A stretch of DNA of 64,000 nt from UBA3064 sp023258775 (lineage in GTDB: Bacteria > Pseudomonadota > Gammaproteobacteria > Burkholderiales > Burkholderiaceae_E): NCBI GenBank assembly GCA_044355655.1, contig JBIKXS010000001.1:207268-271267 (forward strand). Reading direction: 5' to 3'. A model generated the notes under the pieces. The model did no database searches. It saw nothing but the letters and a program-made list of their open reading frames with translations, and was not told the DNA's origin. A program made the position numbers and the translations under genes. Below are positions 32,736 through 39,176 of this stretch, piece after piece (position 1 is the first letter of the stretch; every line of letters begins with the position of its first letter).

Positions 32736-32747
32736 GGTCATGTGACC
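32736..32747. promoter_or_regulatory. Small inverted repeat just after VR
   Basis: GGTCA-TG-TGACC forms a 5-bp stem with a 2-nt loop, 9 bp past the VR end and just after the stop codon of the target gene. It may add to the hairpin at 32767 as a homing-site structure, or be chance. Confidence 0.35.
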
Positions 32748-32766
32748 TGTGTCATGTAATCGGGCT

Positions 32767-32783
32767 GGCCCGCCAAGCGGGCC
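32767..32783. promoter_or_regulatory. GC-rich hairpin/cruciform downstream of VR
   Basis: GGCCCGC-CAA-GCGGGCC is a perfect 7-bp GC stem with a 3-nt loop, 40 bp past VR. DGR homing in Bordetella phage BPP-1 depends on a GC-rich hairpin just downstream of VR, and this is the expected counterpart. There is no T-run, so a terminator is unlikely. Confidence 0.6.
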
Positions 32784-32810
32784 GCCCATCCCTCTCACAA
32801 GGAGCACTGA

Positions 32811-33392
32811 ATGAAAATCGAAAATGGTTCCCTGGTTGTGACCGTGGAAGGCGTCGAAAAGACCGTTCCGCTGGCGACCATCGCCGCCGATGCCAAGGTG
32901 AAAGCCTGGATCGTTCCCGCCGACTACCGCGCCGACCGCCTGTTTGTCGCCGTCACCATCAAGGGCGAAGCCGAAGAAATCCCGGCCTGCGATCTGGCGG
33001 CGTGCGAATTCCTGGGCGAGCTTGAGCTTGATGCCGGCGACGACGCCAAGCTGGAAGCCGTGAAGGCGGCCAAGCGCCTCGAAATCAACGAGGCATGCAA
33101 TACCGCCGTGGCTGCCCTGGCCGCCTCCTACCCGGAGCGCGAAATCCAGTCCTGGCCGCAGCAAGTCAAGGAAGCCGAAGCCCTGGCCGCCGACCCGCAA
33201 GCTGCTGCGCCGCTGCTGACCGCCATCGCCGAAGCCCGCTCGCTGCCCGTGGTTGAACTGGCATCGCGCGTGCTGGGCAAGATGAACGCCTACGCCGCCG
33301 CGTCCGGCGCGCTGATCGGCCGCCGGCAGGCTGCCGAAGACCTGATCGACGTAGCCGCAACGCCGGAAGACGTTGCCGGTATCGCCTGGTAA
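32811..33392 (+). CDS. Tail-fibre-associated protein (DUF4376-like), possible fibre chaperone
   Basis: The 193-residue protein has a beta-rich N-terminal half (residues 1-85) and a helical C-terminal half with 'EACNTAVAALAASYPEREIQ' and 'SWPQQVKEAEALAADPQAAA', the pattern of small proteins encoded after phage fibre genes and often annotated as DUF4376 or fibre-assembly proteins. A CAAGGAGCAC ribosome site precedes the ATG. It sits between the diversified fibre gene and the retroelement genes, so it probably folds or caps the fibre. Function is inferred from position. Confidence 0.6.
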   Translation: MKIENGSLVVTVEGVEKTVPLATIAADAKVKAWIVPADYRADRLFVAVTIKGEAEEIPACDLAACEFLGELELDAGDDAKLEAVKAAKRLEINEACNTAVAALAASYPEREIQSWPQQVKEAEALAADPQAAAPLLTAIAEARSLPVVELASRVLGKMNAYAAASGALIGRRQAAEDLIDVAATPEDVAGIAW

Positions 33393-33402
33393 GGACTCGG
33401 TC

Positions 33403-33723
33403 ATGAAACGCTACTGCGCCCGGATCGGGCTGCTGATTGGCTCCATGCTCATGGCGCTGGCCGGCAACCTGATCGCCCTTGGCGCGGCCGTCATGGGCAG
33501 CAACCGGGCGTGGCCCGTCGCAGTAGCCAACGACCAGGCGCTGAATGCGGCACTGGTCGGGCGCACCGGCAGCGAAGACGAGACCGTCAGCAGCCGGGCC
33601 GGCAAGGCGGCGCGCAAGGGGAAGGTCTGGGGCTGTCTGCTCTGCCGCCTGCTGGACAAGATCGACCCTGGCCATTGCGAGGCGAACATCGAGCACGACG
33701 AAGGGGAGCGGACGCTTGAGTGA
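33403..33723 (+). CDS. Small phage membrane protein with Cys-rich tail
   Basis: The 106-residue protein has one N-terminal membrane helix (about residues 8-33, 'LLIGSMLMALAGNLIALGAA') and a conserved-looking cytoplasmic part ending 'WGCLLCRLLDKIDPGHCEAN'. Similar short proteins occur near the tail/lysis end of other proteobacterial phages with no known function. ATG 33403 follows a TAAGGA site; an upstream in-frame TTG (33373) lies inside the previous gene. Its stop overlaps the TTG start of avd, so the two are translationally coupled. Confidence 0.6.
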   Translation: MKRYCARIGLLIGSMLMALAGNLIALGAAVMGSNRAWPVAVANDQALNAALVGRTGSEDETVSSRAGKAARKGKVWGCLLCRLLDKIDPGHCEANIEHDEGERTLE

Positions 33724-34063
33724 GGCTCACCTTGCCTTGATGACCAAGCTGGAGGAACTGGACGCCTACACGCACACCGTTTTGCACCAGTTCCCGAAGC
33801 TCGAACGCCATTTGCTGTGCGCCGAAATGCGCACGGCCATGAACAAGATCATGCGGCTGACCGTGGTTGCCTGGAAGCGTCGCCAGAAGTCCGGCGCGCT
33901 GTTTGACCTCGATGTTGAGATTGAGGTTTTCCGGGGATTCGTCCGCAAGGCTCACCGCATGGGCTACATCAACACCAACCGACTGGAAGTCTGGATGCGA
34001 CACACGAACGAGATAGGCAAGATGGTCGGCGCGTGGATCAAGCACGAAGGGAGCGCCATGTAA
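33716..34063 (+). CDS. avd: DGR accessory variability determinant (Avd)
   Basis: The 115-residue protein is fully helical and basic ('MTKLEELDAYTHTVLHQFPK', 'LLCAEMRTAMNKIMRLTVVA', 'LEVWMRHTNEIGKMVGAWIK'), the four-helix-bundle plan of Avd proteins. Avd forms a pentamer that binds the reverse transcriptase and template RNA and is needed for mutagenic retrohoming. The start is a TTG at 33716 with GGGGAG 7 bp upstream, overlapping the previous stop; internal ATG 33740 is an alternative. It is followed by TR after 33 bp, the standard avd-TR-rt order. Confidence 0.85.
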   Translation: MSEAHLALMTKLEELDAYTHTVLHQFPKLERHLLCAEMRTAMNKIMRLTVVAWKRRQKSGALFDLDVEIEVFRGFVRKAHRMGYINTNRLEVWMRHTNEIGKMVGAWIKHEGSAM

Positions 34064-34096
34064 CCCTCACCGATTTTTGAGGGGCAATGGCTTAGT

Positions 34097-34200
34097 AACG
34101 GCGGCAATTGGAGCAACGGCGCGAACGCCGGCATGTTCTATCTCAACGTCAACAACGCCGCGTCGAACTCGAACACGAACATCGGCGGCCGCCTCGCAAA
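34097..34200 (+). repeat. DGR template repeat (TR)
   Basis: 104 bp, non-coding, with 28 adenines. Read in the VR frame it holds nine AAC codons, the codon that adenine mutagenesis can turn into many amino acids without producing a stop. It lies between avd and the reverse transcriptase. Its first 10 bases are preceded by an in-frame TAG TAA, so it is not itself translated as part of a long gene. It is the RNA template for error-prone cDNA that replaces VR. Confidence 0.95.
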
Positions 34201-34359
34201 CGACTGACGCCAGAAGGCGAGCGGCTCAAGTGGCCGCCGTCCAGCGCATTTCCTTTGGGGCCATTGTCCTGACCATGCTGTCGAAGATGAACAGGGCGCT
34301 GCGGCCAGTAGCCGGGAAACCGGCGAACGTGGCGGCGCCCGACCACCCACAAGAACAAC
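34201..34359 (+). ncRNA. TR-RT spacer, likely structured part of the DGR template RNA
   Basis: The 159 nt between TR and the reverse transcriptase gene hold no convincing gene. In Bordetella phage BPP-1 the comparable spacer, about 140 nt long, is part of the template RNA and primes cDNA synthesis. The same role is inferred here from position and length. Confidence 0.55.
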
Positions 34360-35412
34360 ATGCCGAAAACAACCAACGGCCTCTGGGCCAAACTGATCGA
34401 ATTCGAGAACCTGTACCAAGCCTTTCAGGAGGCGCGCCACGGCAAGCGGTATCGCCTTGAGGTGATGCGCTTTGCCAGCAACCTCGAAGAGAACCTGATC
34501 AACCTGCAAAACCACCTGATCTGGAAGACCTGGACGCCGGGCAAGCAGCGCGAATTCACCGTCTTCGAGCCGAAGATGCGCATGATCCAGGCGCCGCCAT
34601 TTTCTGACCGCGTGATTCACCATGCCCTGGTGCGCCTCGTCGATCCACTCTTCGAGCGCAAATTCATCCCGGATTCGTTTGCCTGTCGCGTCGATAAAGG
34701 CACCCAGCGCGCCGTCTTCCGGGCGCAACACTTCCTGCGCGTGGCGAAACGGAACTGGGGCGACAAGGTTTATGTCCTGAAGGCCGACATCAGCAAATAC
34801 TTCGCCAGCATCCGGCACGACGTGCTCATGAGCGAGGTGGAGCGCACCATTTCAGACAAGGACGTGCTCTGGCTGTGGCGCAAGGTCATCAGCGGCTACG
34901 GTCACGAGGCCGGCGTCGGCCTGCCGGTCGGCGCCCTGACCAGCCAGCTTGCCGCGAACATCATGCTGAACCGCCTGGATCACATCGCCAAGGACGACAT
35001 GGGCATCCGCTTCTACGTCCGGTACATGGATGATTTCGTCGCCATCGTTCCAGACAAGGCGGCCGCCCAGAAGGTCATGCGCGAGCTTGGCGAGGCGGTC
35101 AATGGCCTGGCGCTATCGCTGAACCCGAAGACCGCGATTCACCCCTGGCAGCGCGGCATCGACTTCTGCGGCTATCGCATCTGGCCGACGCACATCCTGC
35201 CACGCAAGCGGAACATCAAGCGGGCGCGCCTGGCCTTCAAGCAAATGGCGGCCCAGTACCACGACGGCGAAATCGACCTGGAATTTGTGAGGCAGCGGGT
35301 GATGTCGTTCCTCGCCTACTCGAAGCATTGCAGCGCCCATCAGACCGTTGAGGGCGTACTTGGCGACCTTGTATTGATTCCTGGCTTGCGCGGAGCATGC
35401 CCTGTAAAATGA
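34360..35412 (+). CDS. DGR reverse transcriptase
   Basis: The 350-residue enzyme has the RT palm motifs in order: 'FKADIS'-type motif A ('LKADISKYFASI', Asp143), motif 4 'GLPVGALTSQLAANIML' (residues 187-203) and catalytic 'YMDD' (222-225). The SQ pair (195-196) in place of the QGxxxSP pattern of most RTs marks the DGR clade and is linked to low fidelity opposite template adenines. No maturase, integrase or HNH domain is attached. It follows TR and spacer, with no strong ribosome site visible. It would copy the TR RNA into A-mutagenised cDNA that replaces VR in the tail gene. Confidence 0.95.
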   Translation: MPKTTNGLWAKLIEFENLYQAFQEARHGKRYRLEVMRFASNLEENLINLQNHLIWKTWTPGKQREFTVFEPKMRMIQAPPFSDRVIHHALVRLVDPLFERKFIPDSFACRVDKGTQRAVFRAQHFLRVAKRNWGDKVYVLKADISKYFASIRHDVLMSEVERTISDKDVLWLWRKVISGYGHEAGVGLPVGALTSQLAANIMLNRLDHIAKDDMGIRFYVRYMDDFVAIVPDKAAAQKVMRELGEAVNGLALSLNPKTAIHPWQRGIDFCGYRIWPTHILPRKRNIKRARLAFKQMAAQYHDGEIDLEFVRQRVMSFLAYSKHCSAHQTVEGVLGDLVLIPGLRGACPVK

Positions 35413-35516
35413 ACGCCAGTCGCCTGGTTGATGATTGCCGCATTGGCAATGACTGGCAAATTGCAGCATTTCTCCATGATGGTACAAACGATGGTATCGG
35501 CAAATCGCCACACTGA
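35409..35516 (+). CDS. Possible 35-residue ORF coupled to the RT stop
   Basis: An ATG overlaps the RT stop (ATGA) and opens a 35-codon frame (MNASRLVDDCRIGNDWQIAA...). No domain is recognised and no ribosome site is close. The overlap suggests coupling but chance is likely in a short frame; treat as tentative. Confidence 0.2.
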   Translation: MNASRLVDDCRIGNDWQIAAFLHDGTNDGIGKSPH

Positions 35517-35528
35517 AAAACACAGCAA

Positions 35529-35553
35529 AAACAAGGCGCTTTCAGTCTTGTTT
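35529..35553 (+). terminator. Weak hairpin, possible end of the DGR transcript
   Basis: AAACAAG and CTTGTTT form a 7-bp AT-rich stem with an 11-nt loop, followed by ATTATT. It is the first terminator-like structure after the RT gene. The remaining region 35413-35700 holds this hairpin, the tentative short frame, another inverted repeat and the toxin-antitoxin operator, and no other gene is seen. Confidence 0.35.
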
Positions 35554-35611
35554 ATTATTGAGTGGGAGTAAGCGTGGGTTTAGTGACCGTGCGTAGATAA
35601 GTGCTGTCAAA

Positions 35612-35630
35612 CTCCGCAAATAATGCGGAG
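35612..35630. repeat. Inverted repeat near the phage-chromosome border
   Basis: CTCCGCA-AATAA-TGCGGAG is a perfect 7-bp inverted repeat with a 5-nt loop. It could be part of an attachment site, a weak terminator or an operator; there is no partner site in the window to decide. Confidence 0.4.
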
Positions 35631-35648
35631 AAAACCTGATCGCCCGTT

Positions 35649-35684
35649 GTAGCACATAAGTGCTACTATAAGACTCCAGTCTTA
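35649..35684 (+). promoter_or_regulatory. Two palindromic operators upstream of the antitoxin gene
   Basis: GTAGCAC-ATAA-GTGCTAC (35649-35666) and TAAGACT-CC-AGTCTTA (35669-35684) are perfect 7-bp inverted repeats within 36 bp, ending 17 bp before the antitoxin ATG. They overlap a possible extended -10 (TGCTACTAT, 35661-35669). Ribbon-helix-helix antitoxins repress their own promoter by binding such palindromes, so autoregulation is expected. ATAAGTGCT also occurs once more at 35597-35605. Confidence 0.6.
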
Positions 35685-35701
35685 GAATCGGAGTGTTTGT
35701 T

Positions 35702-35986
35702 ATGACCACCACGACCATTCGCCTACCCGAAGATCTGAAAGCACGGGTGGCAATCGCAGCGAAACGCTCCGGAATGACAGCCCATGGCTTCATTCTGGAG
35801 GCTATCGCCGAAAAGACACAGCAGGCAGAGCTAAGGGCGAACTTTGATGCGGTCGCTGAGCAGCGCTACGCCGACATCGTGTCTTCTGGCAAAACCATTT
35901 CCTGGACCGAGATGCGCAAGTATCTCGAAGCCAGTGTTTCCGGAAAATCTGCCAGGCGTCCCGGAGCCCGAAAATTGGCACGCTGA
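35702..35986 (+). CDS. Ribbon-helix-helix antitoxin (ParD/RelB-like)
   Basis: The 94-residue protein opens 'TTTTIRLPEDLKARVAIAAK', a ribbon-helix-helix DNA-binding module whose N-terminal strand reads the operator, followed by helices 'RSGMTAHGFILEAIAEKTQQ'. The C-terminal half ('IVSSGKTISWTEMRKYLEAS') would wrap and inhibit the toxin. ATG 35702 is preferred over GTG 35693. The toxin gene begins 1 bp after the stop. Two palindromes upstream suggest self-repression. Confidence 0.85.
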   Translation: MTTTTIRLPEDLKARVAIAAKRSGMTAHGFILEAIAEKTQQAELRANFDAVAEQRYADIVSSGKTISWTEMRKYLEASVSGKSARRPGARKLAR

Positions 35987-35987
35987 A

Positions 35988-36296
35988 ATGGCCAGAATTG
36001 AGTTGGCCCCAGAGGTTGCGGAGGACTTCGACCGCATCCTCGATCACCTGGCAACCTATCAGATCGAGAATCCCGCTCAGCGCATTGGGGAAATCATCGC
36101 TGCTTTAGATGTTTTGGAGCAGAACCCCTTGATCGGTCGTCCGGTGGCGAACGGGAAGCGGGAACTGGTCATTGGGCGTCGTTCGAGAGGCTATATCGCG
36201 CTCTATCGTTATGTGCCTGAAATGGACATCGTCTTTGTTCTGGCGATCCGCAATCAGTGCGAAGCGGGATACGTCGAGCGTGTAGAAGAGGGGTAG
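35988..36296 (+). CDS. RelE/ParE family toxin
   Basis: The 102-residue protein has the RelE/ParE fold pattern: 'IELAPEVAEDFDRILDHLAT', 'IGEIIAALDVLEQNPLIGRP', then 'RELVIGRRSRGYIALYRYVP' and a final strand 'DIVFVLAIRNQCEAGY'. ParE members poison gyrase and RelE members cut mRNA on the ribosome; the sequence alone does not separate them, though the 'NPLIGRPV' turn favours the ParE side. It is coupled to the antitoxin gene and lies between the phage and tadA, so it could stabilise the prophage or be host-borne. Confidence 0.85.
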   Translation: MARIELAPEVAEDFDRILDHLATYQIENPAQRIGEIIAALDVLEQNPLIGRPVANGKRELVIGRRSRGYIALYRYVPEMDIVFVLAIRNQCEAGYVERVEEG

Positions 36297-36302
36297 GCAT
36301 TT

Positions 36303-36797
36303 ATGGTGCTGGGTTTTAGGCTTGCATCAATGACCGGGACTGGCGCGAGTGATGAAGCTTGGATGCAGCTTGCGATTGAGCAGGCGACGATAGCAGCCAG
36401 CGAGGGCGAAGTGCCGGTCGGTGCAGTGCTTGTGTCAGAGCAAGGTGACTTGCTTGCGGCTGGTCGAAATAGGCCGATTGGCTTGCACGATCCCAGCGCG
36501 CATGCCGAAATTCAGGTTCTAAGAGCCGCTGCCGCGAGCCTAGGCAACTACCGACTGCCGGGTACGCGACTTTATGTCACGCTTGAGCCTTGCCTTATGT
36601 GTGCAGGCGCCATGTTTCATGCCCGGATTGCATCGCTTGTCTATGGAGCATCCGATCCAAAAACCGGTGTTGCCGGGGGCAGGCGCGATGTTTTTTCCTG
36701 GGCAGACCTCAATCACCAAACTGAGGTCAGGGGCGGAGTGCTTGCTGATGAATGCAGCAAGCTTTTGAAAGATTTTTTCTACGCCCGGCGCAAGTAA
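36303..36797 (+). CDS. tadA: tRNA-specific adenosine deaminase TadA
   Basis: The protein converts A34 to inosine in the anticodon of tRNA-Arg(ACG). The zinc/active-site signature is complete: 'HAEI' with the catalytic Glu, and 'PCLMCAGAM' with the two zinc cysteines. 'EGEVPVGAVLV' near the N-terminus is typical of TadA. ATG 36303 has an AGAGGGG site (inside the toxin gene end) and gives 164 residues; ATG 36330 (155 residues, starting MTGTGASDEAW) matches usual family lengths better and may be the native start. It is the first clearly chromosomal gene to the right of the prophage. Confidence 0.9.
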   Translation: MVLGFRLASMTGTGASDEAWMQLAIEQATIAASEGEVPVGAVLVSEQGDLLAAGRNRPIGLHDPSAHAEIQVLRAAAASLGNYRLPGTRLYVTLEPCLMCAGAMFHARIASLVYGASDPKTGVAGGRRDVFSWADLNHQTEVRGGVLADECSKLLKDFFYARRK

Positions 36798-36819
36798 AAA
36801 AGCCCGCTTGTGAGGGCTT
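36796..36819 (-). terminator. Terminator for the minus-strand parvulin operon (may act both ways)
   Basis: AAGCCC/GGGCTT forms the stem with an 8-nt loop. Read on the minus strand it is followed by a T-run (GGGCTTTTTTAC), a good intrinsic terminator for the parvulin gene ending at 36905. It also lies right after the tadA stop. Confidence 0.7.
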
Positions 36820-36904
36820 GGTCCTTCGTACGATCTCTGCATAGGTGTAATTTCGTCCGATTTCAGCCTAGGCGCAAGAGCATGATCTGATCGGGCGGCC
36901 TTTA

Positions 36905-37759
36905 CTACTGAATCTTCGCTTTAGCTCTCAGATCGGTTTGAAGCTTCTGAACTTTACGACGTTCCAACTCTTGGGTGATCTGCGGCTTAACCTGATCGAG
37001 CGGTGGCGGCGCCGCATCCCTCACATCGTCAACTTGGATCACATGCCAGCCAAATTGAGTTTGGATCGGTGCCTCCGTGTATTTGCCCTTGGCAAGCTTA
37101 ACCATTGCATCTGAAAAGGGTTTTACGAAAGTTCCCGCCGGATTCCAGTCGAGATCTCCTCCATTGGCACCGGATCCCGGATCTTTCGATTCTTTTTTTG
37201 CAATCTCAGCGAAATTACCGCCCTTTTTTAATTGTTCGATGATTTGCTTAGCTTGATCCTCTTTTTCCACCAGGATATGTCGAGCTTTAAATTCCCGATC
37301 GCCTTGTTGCGACTTTAGCTTGTCGTACTCAGCTTTCACATCAGCATCGCTGACCGGGTGCTTCTTTAAATGATCGCGGAGGTAGGCTGTAATCAGAATT
37401 TCAGCACGCTGATTCTCGAGCATGCGTTTGACCTCAGCCTGCTGACTAACACCGGTCTTTTCAGCCTCTTGCAAGAAAATTTCCTGCATGATCAAGGAGT
37501 CGCGAATCGCGGTGCGCAGCTCGGGCGTATCGGGACGACCCTGCGCTACAAGCTGAGCGACGATGTCATCAAGTTTTGCCTTGGGAATCGGTTTGTTATT
37601 CACAATCGCGGCATTCTGCGCGTAAGCAACCCCGGCAAGGCAGAAGCTCGCAATACCGATGAGCTTTCGTAGCGGGTGCAAGACGGGACGATTCGAACGA
37701 ACCCGTAGCCGGGCCATTGGGCTGGGCGTGTGCTGCGCGCCGTATTGAAAGTATGACAT
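36905..37759 (-). CDS. Periplasmic parvulin-type peptidyl-prolyl isomerase
   Basis: The 284-residue precursor has a signal peptide after a short basic lead ('LIGIASFCLAGVAYAQ'), a helical chaperone-like region, and a parvulin (PpiC/rotamase) domain at about residues 150-245: 'FKARHILVEKEDQAKQIIEQ', 'FAEIAKKESKDPGSGANGGD', 'FGWHVIQVDD'. It would assist folding of exported proteins. An internal start (Met15) would give a more usual leader. It is the last gene of the msrB-yciB-bolA-parvulin run; the gap to bolA is 6 bp, and a terminator follows. Confidence 0.85.
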   Translation of the reverse strand: MSYFQYGAQHTPSPMARLRVRSNRPVLHPLRKLIGIASFCLAGVAYAQNAAIVNNKPIPKAKLDDIVAQLVAQGRPDTPELRTAIRDSLIMQEIFLQEAEKTGVSQQAEVKRMLENQRAEILITAYLRDHLKKHPVSDADVKAEYDKLKSQQGDREFKARHILVEKEDQAKQIIEQLKKGGNFAEIAKKESKDPGSGANGGDLDWNPAGTFVKPFSDAMVKLAKGKYTEAPIQTQFGWHVIQVDDVRDAAPPPLDQVKPQITQELERRKVQKLQTDLRAKAKIQ

Positions 37760-37765
37760 TCGGGA

Positions 37766-38023
37766 TTATTCCTCTGGGCTAAGCGCTTGAACAGAAAGGG
37801 CGTGAATGCGCTGAGGCATCCAGTCCGAGACCGCATCATACACAAGGCGATGTCGCGCGACCCGGCTGAGGCCAGCGAAACTTGAATGAACAATTCGAAG
37901 TCGGAAGTGAGCGCCTCCAGCCTTGGCGCCGGCATGACCTGCATGGAGATGACTTTCGTCGATCAAATCGATCTGCGCTCCGGGAAATTGCGAAATAAGC
38001 CGTGCTTCCAGTTCAGATCCCAT
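37766..38023 (-). CDS. bolA: BolA family protein
   Basis: The 85-residue protein has the BolA fold and the conserved 'FAGLSRVARHRLVYDAV' helix-turn segment, with 'SHLHAGHAGAK...GGAHFRLRIV' before it; the histidines are candidate Fe-S ligands shared with a monothiol glutaredoxin. BolA proteins act in iron-sulfur handling and stress/envelope control. It lies between yciB and the parvulin gene on the minus strand in one operon. Confidence 0.88.
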   Translation of the reverse strand: MGSELEARLISQFPGAQIDLIDESHLHAGHAGAKAGGAHFRLRIVHSSFAGLSRVARHRLVYDAVSDWMPQRIHALSVQALSPEE

Positions 38024-38052
38024 TACTAGCTTCCCATAGGCAATGAGGTGTT

Positions 38053-38616
38053 TTAGGCGCCATGGCGCGGCTCCTCATGGCCATCCTCGATCATTTCTGC
38101 GTGTCGACTGATCCAAAAGCCTTGAGCGAGCGCAAACACAAAGAACAACCCGAGAAATCCAAAGAGTTTGAACTGCACCCAAATCGCCTCGCTAAAGTGA
38201 GAAGCGACCCACCAGTTCGCTCCGGCCATGAGCACGAAAAACCCCGACCATGCCCACAATAACTGGCTCCAGCGCTTTTCATCCATGCGCACTTGTGCAC
38301 CCATCACGCTTTGCAAGAGGTTTTTGCGGAATCCCAGTTGTGCAACTAAGAGGACCAGTGCGAATCCGATGTTAAGAACCGTAGGCTTGAGCTTAATGAA
38401 CCATGGGTCGTGAAGCCATAAGGTGAGTCCGCCAAAGACCACAATGATCCCTAGCGAAAACCACTGCATGCCGCTAACCGCCAATCTTCTCAGTTTTAGC
38501 CATGCGATTTGTAGGATTGATGCGACGATGGCAACCCCTGTGGCGGTCTCAATACCCCAAAGCTGATAAGCAGCAAAAAATAAAACGATCGGTAAGAACT
38601 CAAATAAAAACTTCAC
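38053..38616 (-). CDS. yciB: Inner-membrane septation protein A (YciB)
   Basis: The 187-residue protein starts 'MKFLFEFLPIVLFFAAYQL', the hallmark of YciB/IspZ. It has five hydrophobic helices with conserved 'LTLWLHDPWFIKLKPTVLN' between helices 3 and 4. It is an inner-membrane protein needed for normal cell-envelope synthesis and division in several proteobacteria. Its start overlaps the end of msrB by 4 bp, and bolA follows after 29 bp. Confidence 0.92.
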   Translation of the reverse strand: MKFLFEFLPIVLFFAAYQLWGIETATGVAIVASILQIAWLKLRRLAVSGMQWFSLGIIVVFGGLTLWLHDPWFIKLKPTVLNIGFALVLLVAQLGFRKNLLQSVMGAQVRMDEKRWSQLLWAWSGFFVLMAGANWWVASHFSEAIWVQFKLFGFLGLFFVFALAQGFWISRHAEMIEDGHEEPRHGA

Positions 38617-39059
38617 GAAATCTTTCCATCAAAATCAGAACGTGCGGGGGTTTTCGCTTCGAATCGCAGCGAGGCCGAGTTAATGCAATAACGCAAACCC
38701 GTTGGTGCTGGCCCATCGTCAAACACATGGCCAAGGTGGGCATCGCAATGAGCGCACTTCACTTCAATCCGGACCATGCCATAACTGAGATCCTTGATGT
38801 AACTGATCGATGCCTTCGTGAGCGGCTGAAAATAGCTTGGCCATCCGCTACCGGAGTCGAACTTATCCTCCGATGAGAAAAGCGGCGTTGAGCAGCAAAT
38901 GCAGGCGTATTCGCCCTTTGCTTTGTGATTCCAGTACGCGCCGGTAAAAGGCGGCTCTGTGGCACTGCATCGTGTGACTTGGTACTGAATCGTGTTGAGC
39001 TTCTTTTTAAGCTCTGCATCGGTTGGTGCTGCCTTAGGATAGTTGAGGCTTTCCATCAT
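38613..39059 (-). CDS. msrB: Peptide methionine (R)-S-oxide reductase MsrB
   Basis: The 148-residue enzyme reduces methionine-R-sulfoxide in damaged proteins. It has two zinc CxxC pairs ('ACICCS' and 'CAHCDAHLGHVF'), the signature 'SGSGWPSYFQPL', and the catalytic Cys in 'RYCINSASLRF'. The domain fills the whole protein. It is the first gene of the minus-strand operon with yciB, bolA and the parvulin gene; a 117-bp gap to the selO end upstream may contain its promoter. Confidence 0.95.
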   Translation of the reverse strand: MMESLNYPKAAPTDAELKKKLNTIQYQVTRCSATEPPFTGAYWNHKAKGEYACICCSTPLFSSEDKFDSGSGWPSYFQPLTKASISYIKDLSYGMVRIEVKCAHCDAHLGHVFDDGPAPTGLRYCINSASLRFEAKTPARSDFDGKIS

Positions 39060-39176
39060 TTCACTCCAGGTTAGAGATGTTGACGTGACGCGAATCGATT
39101 AAGCGTTTGAGATTTGGCACCTGATTGTGACCGTTTAACAAATTAAAGAATGATCGGATCATGATGAACAACGCGC

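Larger units (their letters stand above)
1..35560. mobile_element. Right-hand part of a contractile-tailed (myovirus-type) prophage
   Basis: The stretch carries, almost entirely on the + strand, a tail sheath, tail tube, baseplate hub, spike, PAAR tip, tape measure, baseplate J, tail fibre, lysis genes, DarA/DarB-like anti-restriction genes and a diversity-generating retroelement. From about 36.3 kb the sequence is ordinary betaproteobacterial housekeeping DNA of visibly lower GC, so the phage is probably integrated. The left end is outside the window, so capsid, terminase and integrase genes are not seen and no attachment-site pair can be defined. The right end is placed by inference between the retroelement (ends 35412) and the toxin-antitoxin operator (35649). 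A free phage misassembled to a chromosome cannot be excluded. Confidence 0.85.

Noticed and set aside
34077..34460. Open frame of 127 codons running across TR and the spacer
   Set aside because: It is in a different phase from VR and enters the RT gene out of frame; its low-complexity Thr/Arg/Ala content indicates chance.
34360..35412. RT as a group II intron or retron enzyme
   Set aside because: No maturase/HNH domain, no intron structure and no msr/msd-like RNA; the SQ motif, Avd and VR/TR pair assign it to a DGR.
35413..35700. tRNA gene or attachment site at the phage border
   Set aside because: No cloverleaf was seen, and without the left junction no direct repeat can be shown.
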